Below, piece after piece: positions 17,842-25,990 of a stretch of DNA of 64,000 nucleotides. A program made the position numbers and the translations under genes. The notes beneath the pieces were generated by a model. It was given only the letters and a program-made list of their open reading frames with translations. It searched no databases and had not been told where the DNA came from. How positions within the stretch are numbered: position 1 is the first letter of the stretch; every line of letters starts with the position of its first letter. Where the stretch lies: positions 1,364,001 through 1,428,000 of the forward strand of contig CALNXQ010000005.1 of the NCBI GenBank assembly GCA_942490535.1, in the 5' to 3' direction. This stretch comes from JAEINY01 sp942490535 (GTDB lineage: Bacteria > Bacteroidota > Bacteroidia > Bacteroidales > Marinilabiliaceae).

Positions 17842-19407
17842 TTAAAATAGAGTTAACTGTGATGATTCATAATACTTTTTACCCCTGACGTTTATATGGA
17901 CTGGCAGCGGTTGTTCAACCATTTGATCGGGCGCATCCGTCATCTTGTTTTTGAGGATGTTAGTCACAAACGTGTAACTGTAGCGCTGATATTCAATGGC
18001 CATGAGGCAGGCTTTTTCAAACTTCTCCGTATCACTGTTGCGTTGAAGCCTCAATAGTCCATCGCAGGTACGGTATTGCTGTTCGGGATATTGGTTCTGC
18101 GCGAACAATAGCTCAAAGAGTTGATGCAAGCTCTCTGATTTACTGCAGGCCTTTTGCAGGTAGTAATCCGGGCTCCGGTCCAGATAGTGCTGGTGTGCAG
18201 AGCAAAGGTGCTCTCTGGTGGTGCTGTATTTCCCTGCCCTGTAATCATGCACATGCATGGCCACACACTCCCCGCCGGCATAAATACTCACCTTTGAGTG
18301 GGTATAGATCACTGTCACCTTACTGCCTGTATGTACATAAGGAACACTGTAATAGTGCCTGTCCTGCGTGAGGTAGATATGGTTATTTTGGGCTACCTTG
18401 TACGCCTTGTAATATTTAAGCTCATAGCTTGACTCGGGCAATGGCGAAAGATGTTGTTTCTCATCGGCCAAAAACTTCTCCTCACGACAGTAATCTTTAC
18501 GTTGCATGCGTGTTTGATTATGGGCCATTACACGTTCTGCAATGGCTTCATTTAAAGCTTCAATGCTGAAAAAAGGAGTGTTGCGAAGGCGGGCATAAAC
18601 ACGGCTATAAATGACCTTTACCTGGTTTTCGACCAGTGCCTTATCTTTTGGTTTGCGCGCCCTGGCCGGCACAACCGTCGTCTGGTAGTGGTTGGCCAAA
18701 TCTTCCAGTGCCCGGTTAATGTGTGGTTCGTAAGAATTAGCTTTGATTACAGCCGATTTCAGGTTATCCGGCACCAAAGCCCTGGGCACTCCTCCAATGG
18801 CATTTAAACAGCAGGTGAGTGCATAAATAAAATCCGCTACACTTTGAGTTCGTACCGCCATGGCAAAACTGTAATCGGAGTAAGGCAAACAGGCCACAAA
18901 CACCTGGCACTCGATGATCTCACCGGTGTCTTTGTTGATGTAGGAGAGCTTTGTACCGGCAAAATCGATGAAAAGTTTATCGCCGGCAGTATGTTCCAAT
19001 ACCATAGATGGCCGGGTAGCCCTATTCTGTTGGTTGAGATGAAAGCAAAACTGGGTGTGACTATACCCTTTGGGATACGATGCTTTATACTCTTCCCATA
19101 AAAGTTGACGGGTAACACCGGTGCGCTTTAATTCCCGGTTGAAATAATCCAGTTTCGACTTAAAATGCTCATATCGATCCTCTTTGTACGAAGGATTACC
19201 GGCATTAAACTTAGCGTTTAAGACCGGATCCTCCAGTAATAAAAGCTCAGATATATCCATCCGGCCGACTTCAACTTTACGAAGATAGGATTTAACCGTA
19301 TTCTTACTGAGATCCAGTAAGCGGGCTATTTCCTTTTTGCCTTTGCCTTGCTGGTGCAGGCGTAATAATTGTTTGATTTGACTCATAGGTTTTGGTTTTC
19401 CTGCCAT
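17842..19407 (-). CDS. istA: IS21 transposase IstA
   Basis: A DDE-type transposase of 521 residues. An N-terminal helix-turn-helix (GKGKKEIARLLDLSKNTVKSYLRK) precedes the rve integrase core. The acidic residues are visible as DFAGTKL, VPDNLKSAV and the E of LVENQVKV. A beta-barrel and basic tail follow. The reading frame is intact. The ISL3 element is inserted 61 bp upstream of the start, between the gene and the IS21 right end, so the native promoter is probably displaced. Confidence 0.97.
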   Translation of the reverse strand: MAGKPKPMSQIKQLLRLHQQGKGKKEIARLLDLSKNTVKSYLRKVEVGRMDISELLLLEDPVLNAKFNAGNPSYKEDRYEHFKSKLDYFNRELKRTGVTRQLLWEEYKASYPKGYSHTQFCFHLNQQNRATRPSMVLEHTAGDKLFIDFAGTKLSYINKDTGEIIECQVFVACLPYSDYSFAMAVRTQSVADFIYALTCCLNAIGGVPRALVPDNLKSAVIKANSYEPHINRALEDLANHYQTTVVPARARKPKDKALVENQVKVIYSRVYARLRNTPFFSIEALNEAIAERVMAHNQTRMQRKDYCREEKFLADEKQHLSPLPESSYELKYYKAYKVAQNNHIYLTQDRHYYSVPYVHTGSKVTVIYTHSKVSIYAGGECVAMHVHDYRAGKYSTTREHLCSAHQHYLDRSPDYYLQKACSKSESLHQLFELLFAQNQYPEQQYRTCDGLLRLQRNSDTEKFEKACLMAIEYQRYSYTFVTNILKNKMTDAPDQMVEQPLPVHINVRGKKYYESSQLTLF

Positions 19408-19460
19408 CTTGTATCTTGTTAGGGATCATTAGTGATCGCTAAAAAACCAAATTCCTGAAT

Positions 19461-19468
19461 ATAAAATA
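19461..19468. repeat. ISL3 target-site duplication, left copy
   Basis: ATAAAATA abuts the left inverted repeat of the ISL3 element. The identical 8-mer lies at 20769-20776. Eight base pairs is the usual ISL3 target duplication. Confidence 0.92.
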
Positions 19469-20768
19469 GGTTCATCCGTAAAATGAGTAGTTTTTGGAAA
19501 AAAAACTGATATTCATTACTTTGTTTGTCAACCACAACATCCAAAGTTATATGAACACCAGTTTATTATTTCATTCGTTTGGTTTAGTCAACCAAGAAGT
19601 AATCAGTACCGAATATAAAAAAGGAAATATCTACGTCAAAGTTAAAACCAAAGCTGATAAACTCAAATGCCCTGTATGCAAAAGTTTTGATATTATAAAG
19701 TCAGGGACGAAGGATCGAGAATTTCGAACTATTCCTATCGGGCATCACAAAGTCTTTATACAGCTTTCTATTCAGCGCATCGAATGTAAAGAGTGCAGGG
19801 TTATTCGACAAGAGCATTTACCATTTACTGAAAATAAAAAAAGCTTCACACGCGCCTTTGCCCGGCATGTCATCGCTTTATCAAGAATCGGTACAATTCG
19901 AGATGTAGCATTACATCTTGGTGTTAGTTGGGACTTGGTTAAAGACATTCAAAATACCTACTTAAAAAAGCATTATTCCTCTCCTGCGTTAAAGGGTGTG
20001 AAATGTATTGCTATTGATGAATTTGCTGTCAAAAAGGGCCATAAATATATGACGGTTGTATTGGATCTTGCAACTGGTGTTGTTCTTCATGTTGGTAAGG
20101 GTAAAGGAAGTGATGCGTTAACTGATTTTTGGAAACGCGTCAAAAGGAACAAGGTTAATATTGAAGCTGTAGCTATTGATATGTCACCGGCATATATCTC
20201 TTCTGTGATCAATAACTTACCTAATGCACAGATTGTTTTTGATCATTTTCATGTTGTAAAAATGATGAACGATTCAATATCAAAACTTAGACGCCAATTA
20301 TATCGTCAGGAAAAAGAACTGAACAAAAAGGAACTGCTGAAAGGATCCAGGTGGCTATTATTAAAAAATAGCGTCAATCTGAATGATGAGCGAAACGAAA
20401 AAGAAAAGCTACAAGAACTTTTGGAAATAAATGAACCCCTTGCAATTGCCTACTACCTCAAAGAAGAATTGAAGCTTTTGTGGCAACAAAAAACAAAGGA
20501 ACTTGCTCAGCAATTCATGGGTAAATGGGTCGCAAAAGCAATGGCTTCAGGTGTTTTTCGTCTCCGTAAATTTGCGGACACTCTTTTAGCTCATCGGTCA
20601 GGTATATTTGCCTGGTATGATTATCCAATTTCGACAGGCCCACTGGAAGGCCTAAACAACAAAATCAAAACAATGAAACGGCAAGCATATGGTTATAGAG
20701 ATATGGAGTTTTTTAAGCTCAAAATATTCAGCTTGCATGAGAAAACCTATGCATTAGTCGGATGAACC
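19469..20768 (+). mobile_element. ISL3-family insertion sequence, 1300 bp
   Basis: The element is bounded by imperfect inverted repeats of about 25 bp. The outer ten bases match exactly (GGTTCATCCG at 19469-19478 and CGGATGAACC at 20759-20768). It is flanked by a perfect 8-bp direct repeat, ATAAAATA. It holds one transposase gene whose stop codon lies inside the right repeat. It is inserted in the non-coding right arm of the IS21 element, so it arrived later. Intact ends, gene and duplication suggest a recent insertion. Confidence 0.95.
19551..20765 (+). CDS. ISL3 family transposase
   Basis: A transposase of 404 residues from the ATG at 19551; a TTG at 19494 would extend it but lies in the terminal repeat. 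The N-terminal zinc-finger-like part shows KCPVCKSFDIIKSG and ECKECRVIRQEHLPF. An HTH follows (IGTIRDVALHLGVSWDLVKDI). The DDE domain has CIAIDEFAVKKGHKYMTVVLD, AIDMSPAYISSV with FDHFHVVKMMNDSI, and the E of GPLEGLNNKIKTMKRQAYGYRD. No frameshift is seen, so the gene is probably active. Confidence 0.97.
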   Translation: MNTSLLFHSFGLVNQEVISTEYKKGNIYVKVKTKADKLKCPVCKSFDIIKSGTKDREFRTIPIGHHKVFIQLSIQRIECKECRVIRQEHLPFTENKKSFTRAFARHVIALSRIGTIRDVALHLGVSWDLVKDIQNTYLKKHYSSPALKGVKCIAIDEFAVKKGHKYMTVVLDLATGVVLHVGKGKGSDALTDFWKRVKRNKVNIEAVAIDMSPAYISSVINNLPNAQIVFDHFHVVKMMNDSISKLRRQLYRQEKELNKKELLKGSRWLLLKNSVNLNDERNEKEKLQELLEINEPLAIAYYLKEELKLLWQQKTKELAQQFMGKWVAKAMASGVFRLRKFADTLLAHRSGIFAWYDYPISTGPLEGLNNKIKTMKRQAYGYRDMEFFKLKIFSLHEKTYALVG

Positions 20769-20776
20769 ATAAAATA
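20769..20776. repeat. ISL3 target-site duplication, right copy
   Basis: ATAAAATA abuts the right inverted repeat and is identical to the left copy at 19461-19468. Confidence 0.92.
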
Positions 20777-20784
20777 CTACCCAA

Positions 20785-20926
20785 GGGGTCAGCATGCTCC
20801 GGCGCCAAAACCGGAATTGATATCAAGTGGGGTCAACATCTGCCGGAGTGGCAGTTTTTTTAGAGTCATATTTTGGCCTAAAATGATTAAAACCGCTCCG
20901 GTTTTTAGGGGGTCAGCTTACGCCGG
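20785..20926. repeat. IS21 right terminal repeats (three sites)
   Basis: Three sites of the form GGGGTCA-(7 nt)-CCGG lie at 20785-20802, 20829-20846 and 20909-20926. They are inverted relative to the left-end sites. An A/T-rich stretch separates the last two. Confidence 0.8.
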
Positions 20927-20961
20927 ATTATCCAGAAAGTATTAGCAAAAAGTATATTAGC

Positions 20962-22059
20962 TTATTGATTTAGATTTTTCACGCTTTTAGTATTGTTCTT
21001 CTTGTATTGGGAGTATATGTCTTTTATTTTTTCATTAGAAGGTTGTTCAATGTATTTGTAAAGTAAATAACTGATCATTAAAGAGAGGAATAGTGATACA
21101 ATGATCTCAGTGGGAATAGAGAAGAGACTAGATTTGTGAACGATCTTAATTATCCAATAATGAGTCAAATAAAAAGCAAAACTAATCTCGCCTAAAAATA
21201 TTGTTGCCCTACTTGAAAGTATTTTTGAAATACCACCTTTTTGATGTGCAAAAGAAAATACAATAATCAGCATTGGTAACCAATAGTAAGAGCTGTACTT
21301 ATAAACCTCGGGAACATGTTTATGAAGGAGGATGAAAATGCTCAGAACTAAAATGGAGGTTACTTCAATAATGGTAAAGAAATGTTTTGAATATTTTTTT
21401 GCAGGGAAAAGTTGCCAAATATTAAATATATAGATTCCCAAGATAAAGTCTATTACTCTAATGAATGGATGAATGTAGAAGATGGCATGGTGATATGTTG
21501 CATCTATTGTCTTTATTAGGGATAAAATGATAATAATAGATATCAATGGAATGAGATGAAGCATTTTTCGCTTTGAGAAGGGAATTGCAAACAGTAGAAA
21601 AGGAAATAGAAAATAAAAAAATGCTTCATCTGAAATACTCCATGACGGGCTATTGATTGAAAAGTATACTGATTCTTTTGGAATATAGCTTTGGAAAAGA
21701 AGTAAATTGGTTATTGCCTTTAGTCCAAGTTTGAACGAAGGTGTATAATTATTTAAGACAAGATTGATGAGCAAAACAATTAGAAAAGTTATTATGTGCA
21801 AGGGGTAAATGCGTGCAAAACGATTGATATAGAAGCTTTTCCAGGAAACCTCTTTGTTGATTAACTTATCCTGATATCGATAGGCTAGAATAAATCCACT
21901 CAAAATAAAAAAAAATGCGACCCCAATTCCGCCTTCCTGTAGATAGGATATATAAAGATGTCGGAGAAAAGCGCTATCTGAATCCTTTAAAAACGACAAG
22001 TGGCTCAAGAAAACCATGAAAGCAAATATAAACCTTAGAGATGTTAGGGGTTTAATCAT
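20962..22059 (-). CDS. Acyltransferase family 3 (OafA/YrhL type) membrane protein
   Basis: An inner-membrane O-acyltransferase of 365 residues with about ten hydrophobic helices. It begins MIKPLTSLRFIFAFMVFLSHL, with the conserved histidine in that first helix. GVAFFFILSGFILAYRY follows, then the RFARIYPLH motif near residue 90. Such enzymes acetylate or otherwise acylate surface sugars before or after flipping. It is the last gene of a minus-strand run behind the Fdt-type genes, 6 bp after the GNAT-like gene, so it probably decorates the same glycan. Confidence 0.92.
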   Translation of the reverse strand: MIKPLTSLRFIFAFMVFLSHLSFLKDSDSAFLRHLYISYLQEGGIGVAFFFILSGFILAYRYQDKLINKEVSWKSFYINRFARIYPLHIITFLIVLLINLVLNNYTPSFKLGLKAITNLLLFQSYIPKESVYFSINSPSWSISDEAFFYFLFPFLLFAIPFSKRKMLHLIPLISIIIILSLIKTIDATYHHAIFYIHPFIRVIDFILGIYIFNIWQLFPAKKYSKHFFTIIEVTSILVLSIFILLHKHVPEVYKYSSYYWLPMLIIVFSFAHQKGGISKILSSRATIFLGEISFAFYLTHYWIIKIVHKSSLFSIPTEIIVSLFLSLMISYLLYKYIEQPSNEKIKDIYSQYKKNNTKSVKNLNQ

Positions 22060-22065
22060 GGCTAA

Positions 22066-23013
22066 TTAAAAATCAAAATGTATAGATGTGCTGTAGCTAA
22101 ACGTATAGATCGGAAAGGTCGACGCACCAAATTTCTCCTTGGCTGAAAGGAGGTTTTTACATACTTTCTTGGTTTTTATATTCATTGAACTGCCAAAATC
22201 GATAAAGTCTTTTGTATCTAAATGATTTCGAATAATGTTGTAATATAGAACGTCCGAAACTCGGTTTTTTCTTCCAATATGAGAGGTGGCAAAGTATTGT
22301 ACTTTAAGAATTCCCTTTGATGAGAAAAGGACAGAGCCGCCCATTATTTCATTATTCGTAATATCTTTTAAAAGATACAGTTTAATGTTTTGTGGAAATA
22401 ATTGAGCCAGTAATTGAATTTCATCAATAGTATGAACTGGTTTAGTGTTATGACGCTCCATCAGATTGATCTCAAGTAAATTCCAGAAACTTTGGAAATC
22501 ATGGGAATATTCTTCTTTGAATAGTTCTAACTTGCCAGATTTTACGCACTTACGTGGAAAATGGAAATCTTTGGTACGAATAAAACTACCGGCCTCACAT
22601 CGATCCGTTTTCGTTTGGTTGAGATGCATTATTGGAAGGATGGATTGTGCTAATGATGAAGAATAGAAAAATGGCGGTAGTTTTATGGATACTTCACTAA
22701 TTCCATAATTTTTCAGGAAGATATTTATGGCATTAAGATAGTTAATCCATTTTTGATAACTAATTTGTTTATTCGTGAAGAAACCACCAAAAGTTAATCC
22801 TTGATGACTATAGAGTTTGTTATCTACAACATTGGCTGGTAAGATTAATTTTAAGGTTCTTTTTTCAAATATCATTAATGAATAGTCCTCAAAACGATCT
22901 TTATGGTATTCCATATAATCACGAAAAAATAAAAAGCTTTGAATATTTGCGTTAGCAACAAATTCATCCCATTGCTCTTTATTTGCTTTACTATACTTTA
23001 CTACCTCAATCAT
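22066..23013 (-). CDS. FemAB/GNAT-like protein of the Fdt cluster
   Basis: A soluble protein of 315 residues. The N-terminal block is QWDEFVANANIQSFLFFRDYMEYHKDRFEDYSLMIF. The C-terminal acyltransferase-like half shows LYLLKDITNNEIMGGSVLFSSKGILKVQYFATS and a VSDVLYYNIIRNHLDTKDFIDFGSS stretch. Its ATG overlaps the stop of the repaired fdtA reading frame (ATGA at 23010-23013), so translation was coupled to it. Position suggests it acylates the amino group of the dTDP-aminosugar or a related step; this is inference. It is related in kind to the 12617-13480 protein, but the sequences are not closely alike. Confidence 0.65.
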   Translation of the reverse strand: MIEVVKYSKANKEQWDEFVANANIQSFLFFRDYMEYHKDRFEDYSLMIFEKRTLKLILPANVVDNKLYSHQGLTFGGFFTNKQISYQKWINYLNAINIFLKNYGISEVSIKLPPFFYSSSLAQSILPIMHLNQTKTDRCEAGSFIRTKDFHFPRKCVKSGKLELFKEEYSHDFQSFWNLLEINLMERHNTKPVHTIDEIQLLAQLFPQNIKLYLLKDITNNEIMGGSVLFSSKGILKVQYFATSHIGRKNRVSDVLYYNIIRNHLDTKDFIDFGSSMNIKTKKVCKNLLSAKEKFGASTFPIYTFSYSTSIHFDF

Positions 23014-23413
23014 TTGCTTTCCCTAAATAATTTGTAGTCGCGAATATAATCACTTTCCATATACACATCAGAAGCTATAACCAACACCACACTCCCGGTA
23101 CTAAAGTTTTTAACTCACGCCACATGCCTGGATTAATATGCAATCCCTCGTAGGCTTTTTTTAAAAAGATGGTCTTCTTATGTCGGCCATCATCCAATAC
23201 GATCTCAAAACTACCGTTTACGGCAATAACTAATTCATGCTGTTCAATATGCGAATGTCCCCCACGATATGCGTCAGTGGGGATGTCATAAGTAGTATAT
23301 ATCCTTTTAATATCAAACGGAATAATACCATTTGCTTCCACAAAACTTAACGAACCTCTATCCGAAGCAAACTTTGGCAAAGTTATTATATGGCAATCAT
23401 CAACATTTGACAT
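23010..23413 (-). pseudogene. fdtA: FdtA-like sugar 3,4-ketoisomerase, frameshifted
   Basis: The open frame from 23413 encodes a double-psi/cupin FdtA-family isomerase (RGSLSFVEANG, RGGHSHIEQHELVIAVNGSF, GLHINPGMWREL). It then leaves the family sequence and stops at 23075 after 112 residues. Shifting by one base at the five-T run 23107-23111 restores the typical end: NFSTGSVVLVIASD, then YMESDYIRDYKLF. That frame stops at a TGA overlapping the next gene's ATG. One missing base in the homopolymer explains all of this. The lesion may be real or a sequencing error. The enzyme would convert dTDP-4-keto-6-deoxyglucose to the 3-keto isomer. Confidence 0.85.
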
Positions 23414-23432
23414 GGTTATACAATTCTATGTA

Positions 23433-23819
23433 TTAATTGAAATCCCAAATATAATCATCTGGTTGGTATGATGTACTGGCAATAACCAAGCAAACTGCAT
23501 TGGTCGTAAAATCTGTTATTTTACGCCACGATAGTTCTGGTAGAAATAATCCTTCATCAGGCCGGGTTAGATGAAATATGGTTCGTTCTTCACCACGCAT
23601 TATTTCCACGTTGAAGCTACCTGATAGCGGGACGAAAAATTCACAACCTTTTTTAAATGCATGTCCACCTCTTTCTGCACCACCTGGCACATTGTACAAC
23701 CAATAGGAGCGAGCAATTTTAAATGGAACCTGATTTAACTCCTCCATAAAACTCAAATTACCTCTTAAATCTTTAATTTTTGGCAGTAGAATAATTTTTG
23801 GATTATTTTGCTGTCGCAT
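23433..23819 (-). CDS. fdtA: FdtA/QdtA family sugar 3,4-ketoisomerase homologue
   Basis: A complete cupin of 128 residues with the family order: KDLRGNLSFMEE, PFKIARSYWLYNVPGGAERGGHAF, a GSFNVEIM strand, GLFLPELSWRKI, and the end CLVIAS..YQPDDYIWDF. Members interconvert 4-keto and 3-keto dTDP-6-deoxyhexoses ahead of a DegT-type aminotransferase. It carries HAF where the neighbouring copy has HSH, so one of the two usual active-site histidines is replaced. That could mean altered activity or a partner subunit role. It lies 19 bp before the broken second copy. Confidence 0.88.
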   Translation of the reverse strand: MRQQNNPKIILLPKIKDLRGNLSFMEELNQVPFKIARSYWLYNVPGGAERGGHAFKKGCEFFVPLSGSFNVEIMRGEERTIFHLTRPDEGLFLPELSWRKITDFTTNAVCLVIASTSYQPDDYIWDFN

Positions 23820-23882
23820 AGTTTTACTAATTTGCCTTTAGGTATCAATATCGTTTAAACTAATCAATCAGTCGATTATTGT

Positions 23883-24989
23883 ATGAGAAACATACCATTT
23901 TTAAATTTAAAATAGATTAATGGTCAATATCAGTCTGAGATAAATTCAACCATTTGCCGGGTTGCTGAATCGGGGTGGTACCTCATGGGGCAGGAGAATA
24001 AGACTTTTGAACAGAAGCCGGCCGACTACATTCATACAAATCATGTAATTGGCACAGGCAATGGTCTTGATGCATTAATGCTTATTTTCAGAGCTTACAT
24101 GGAGCATGGGCTCCTTAAAAAAGGAGATGAAGTTATTGTGCCTGCCAATACTTATATAGCCTCTATCCTCTCTATCTCTGAAAATAATTTAACGCCTGTT
24201 TTAGTTGAGCCCGATCTGACCACCTTCAATATTAATCCGGAAAAAATAAGTGCATTGATCTCTCATAAAACGAAAGCTATTTTGGTTGTTCATCTCTATG
24301 GGCAAGTTTGTGAGATGGATAAAATAATTGCGATAGCAAAGGCCAATAAGCTTTTGCTCATTGAAGACAATGCACAAGCCATAGGTGCTGAATGGAAGCA
24401 TATAAAAGCAGGATCATTGGGGGATGCTGCTGCCTTCAGTTTTTATCCAGGCAAAAATCTTGGTGCATTGGGAGATGCTGGTGCGGTTGCAACAAAAGAT
24501 GATGCATTAGGACATATTATTAGGGCAATTGCCAATTATGGGTCAAGTAAAAAATATTATAAAGATTTTAAGGGATTTAACTCCAGGTTGGATGAAATTC
24601 AGGCAGCCGTACTTTCTATTAAGTTAAGAACATTGGACAAAAACAATAATAAAAGAAGGTCTATTGCGAAACGATACTGTTCTGGCATTAATAATTCGTC
24701 TATAATTTTACCTAAATTCTCAACAGATACGCAAAGTCATGTATGGCATTTGTTTGTGGTTCGATCTAAAGAGAGGGACAGATTAGCAAATCATCTCAAA
24801 AAATATGGGATTGAAACAATGATACATTATCCTATTCCTCCCCATCTGCAAAATGCATATTCCGGGTTTTATAATGTTAGCCTTCCAATAACAGAAGAGG
24901 TTCATAATGAAGTCTTAAGTATTCCATTTCATCAGTGCTTAACTGATTCTGAAATTGATTACATCATTGAAATAATGAATAAATATTGA
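23883..24989 (+). pseudogene. fdtB: FdtB-like DegT/DnrJ/EryC1 aminotransferase with an early amber codon
   Basis: From the ATG at 23883 the frame reads MRNIPFLNLK, then TAG (23913-23915), then INGQYQSEI...ESGWYLMGQENKTFE and on without further stops to 24989. The part before and just after the stop is the normal N-terminus of this family. The internal ATG at 23985 would therefore give a protein lacking about 34 residues. The remaining body is intact, with the PLP lysine in FSFYPGKNLGALGDAG. The enzyme would aminate the 3-keto sugar made by FdtA. It is divergent from the fdtA pair. Confidence 0.85.
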
Positions 24990-25112
24990 GTCTTCTTCGG
25001 ATTGCTAAAGATTTAATTAGTTCTACACTAATAGATTCGTTTAATCAGTGACAAACTGGTTTATTTCGCAAACTGTATGCATCTTACAAAGATAAACGCA
25101 AACTGAAAAACA

Positions 25113-25307
25113 GTGCTATGGGTAACGGGAGCATCACTTAAAGTGGGTTTCAGAAAAGGAGAGATTGAAAATGGTGTGTTCGTGAATTTTGACCTGAAAC
25201 AAATGGGTGTGGCCGGTGAGAACTCATTGGACGCTCGGCCTTATGAAGAGTATTTAGTGCCTGCTCAGGACTATCGTTTTGAGTTTACTTTAGAGCCGGT
25301 GTTTTAA
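25113..25307 (+). pseudogene. C-terminal remnant of a family 2 beta-galactosidase
   Basis: Sixty-four codons open from a GTG. FVNFDLKQMGVAGENS, ARPYEEYLVPA and DYRFEFTLEPV are recognisable as the very end of LacZ-type (GH2) beta-galactosidases. The usual NSWG has become NSLD. Nothing upstream in any frame continues the enzyme, so about 95% of the gene is missing. It is a degenerate leftover, not a small gene. Confidence 0.75.
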
Positions 25308-25954
25308 AATTATCAGGTCCCATAAAAGACCGAGACAAAGCACCAGTGGCCGCATGGAGGTAATTGGTTTTTAGTCGAGCCATAATCAATGAATCTATAA
25401 GGATTAAACAGGGTAATAAGCCTACTTAGGTATACCAACTGTATACTTAAGAAAGACTTAAGTTAAAATAATTAAAAATTATTAACACGTTTTGCTCAAC
25501 TAAAATTGAATTTACTATGTGATAAGTCTGAAAAAACTGTGAGTTTAATATGAGTTAACCATACTTCAGGAGTGCTTCAGATCTACTTAGGCTTATTGTA
25601 TTCTATACTCACCCCTTACTGCCTGTCGGACTTATTAAGAAACTCCTTCTGAAATCAAGGTTTACATTAATGATTAAATAAGATGGGTGCGAGGATTTTT
25701 TTGCATCACATCTTGTTAGACTGTTATTTTCCCTGATTTTACGAATTTGGCCGAATTGTTTCCATCTCATGATGTATTGGGAAAACTTTTTGCCAATCTG
25801 GATGCTAATTATTCAAGCTGCTAAATTCAAAGTTTGAGGATATAAGCTGGCTAAAAATTTAAAAATCATAGCGTAGCTATTAATAGGTGATATAATATCA
25901 AATTATTTGTTTTTAGAGAAGAGTCTCGTTTTTATATAAAAAGATGAATTAAAT
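25308..25954. other. Gene-free, probably decayed stretch
   Basis: About 650 bp of AT-rich sequence with no supported gene, tRNA or repeat. A 30-codon open piece at about 25735-25823 (reading NLAELFPSHDVLGKLFANLD) hints at a transposase N-terminus but is too short to name. A possible -7 element TAAATTTG for upp ends just past this stretch at 25957, but it has no matching -33. Confidence 0.6.
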
Positions 25955-25990
25955 TTGCAAAAAAAAGGGAATAATATAAAGACCATATTC

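Larger units (their letters stand above)
17041..20926 (-). mobile_element. IS21-family element, carrying a nested ISL3 element
   Basis: Both ends carry multiple copies of one site, CCGG-(8-9 nt)-TGACCCC. There are two on the left (17041-17057, 17062-17078) and three on the right in inverted orientation (20785-20802, 20829-20846, 20909-20926), typical of IS21. Between them lie istB and istA on the minus strand. Subtracting the ISL3 insertion (1300 bp plus 8-bp duplication) leaves about 2.6 kb, the normal size. I could not fix the outermost base or see a clear target duplication. It lies in a convergent intergenic gap, so no host gene is cut. Confidence 0.88.

Noticed and set aside
23100..23115. 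Programmed -1 ribosomal frameshift in fdtA
   Set aside because: The A-run permits slippage of the second tRNA only, and there is no proper X XXY YYZ heptamer. A missing base is simpler, although slippage cannot be excluded.
25735..25823. Short frame resembling a transposase N-terminus
   Set aside because: About thirty codons with only loose resemblance, no continuation and no terminal repeats.
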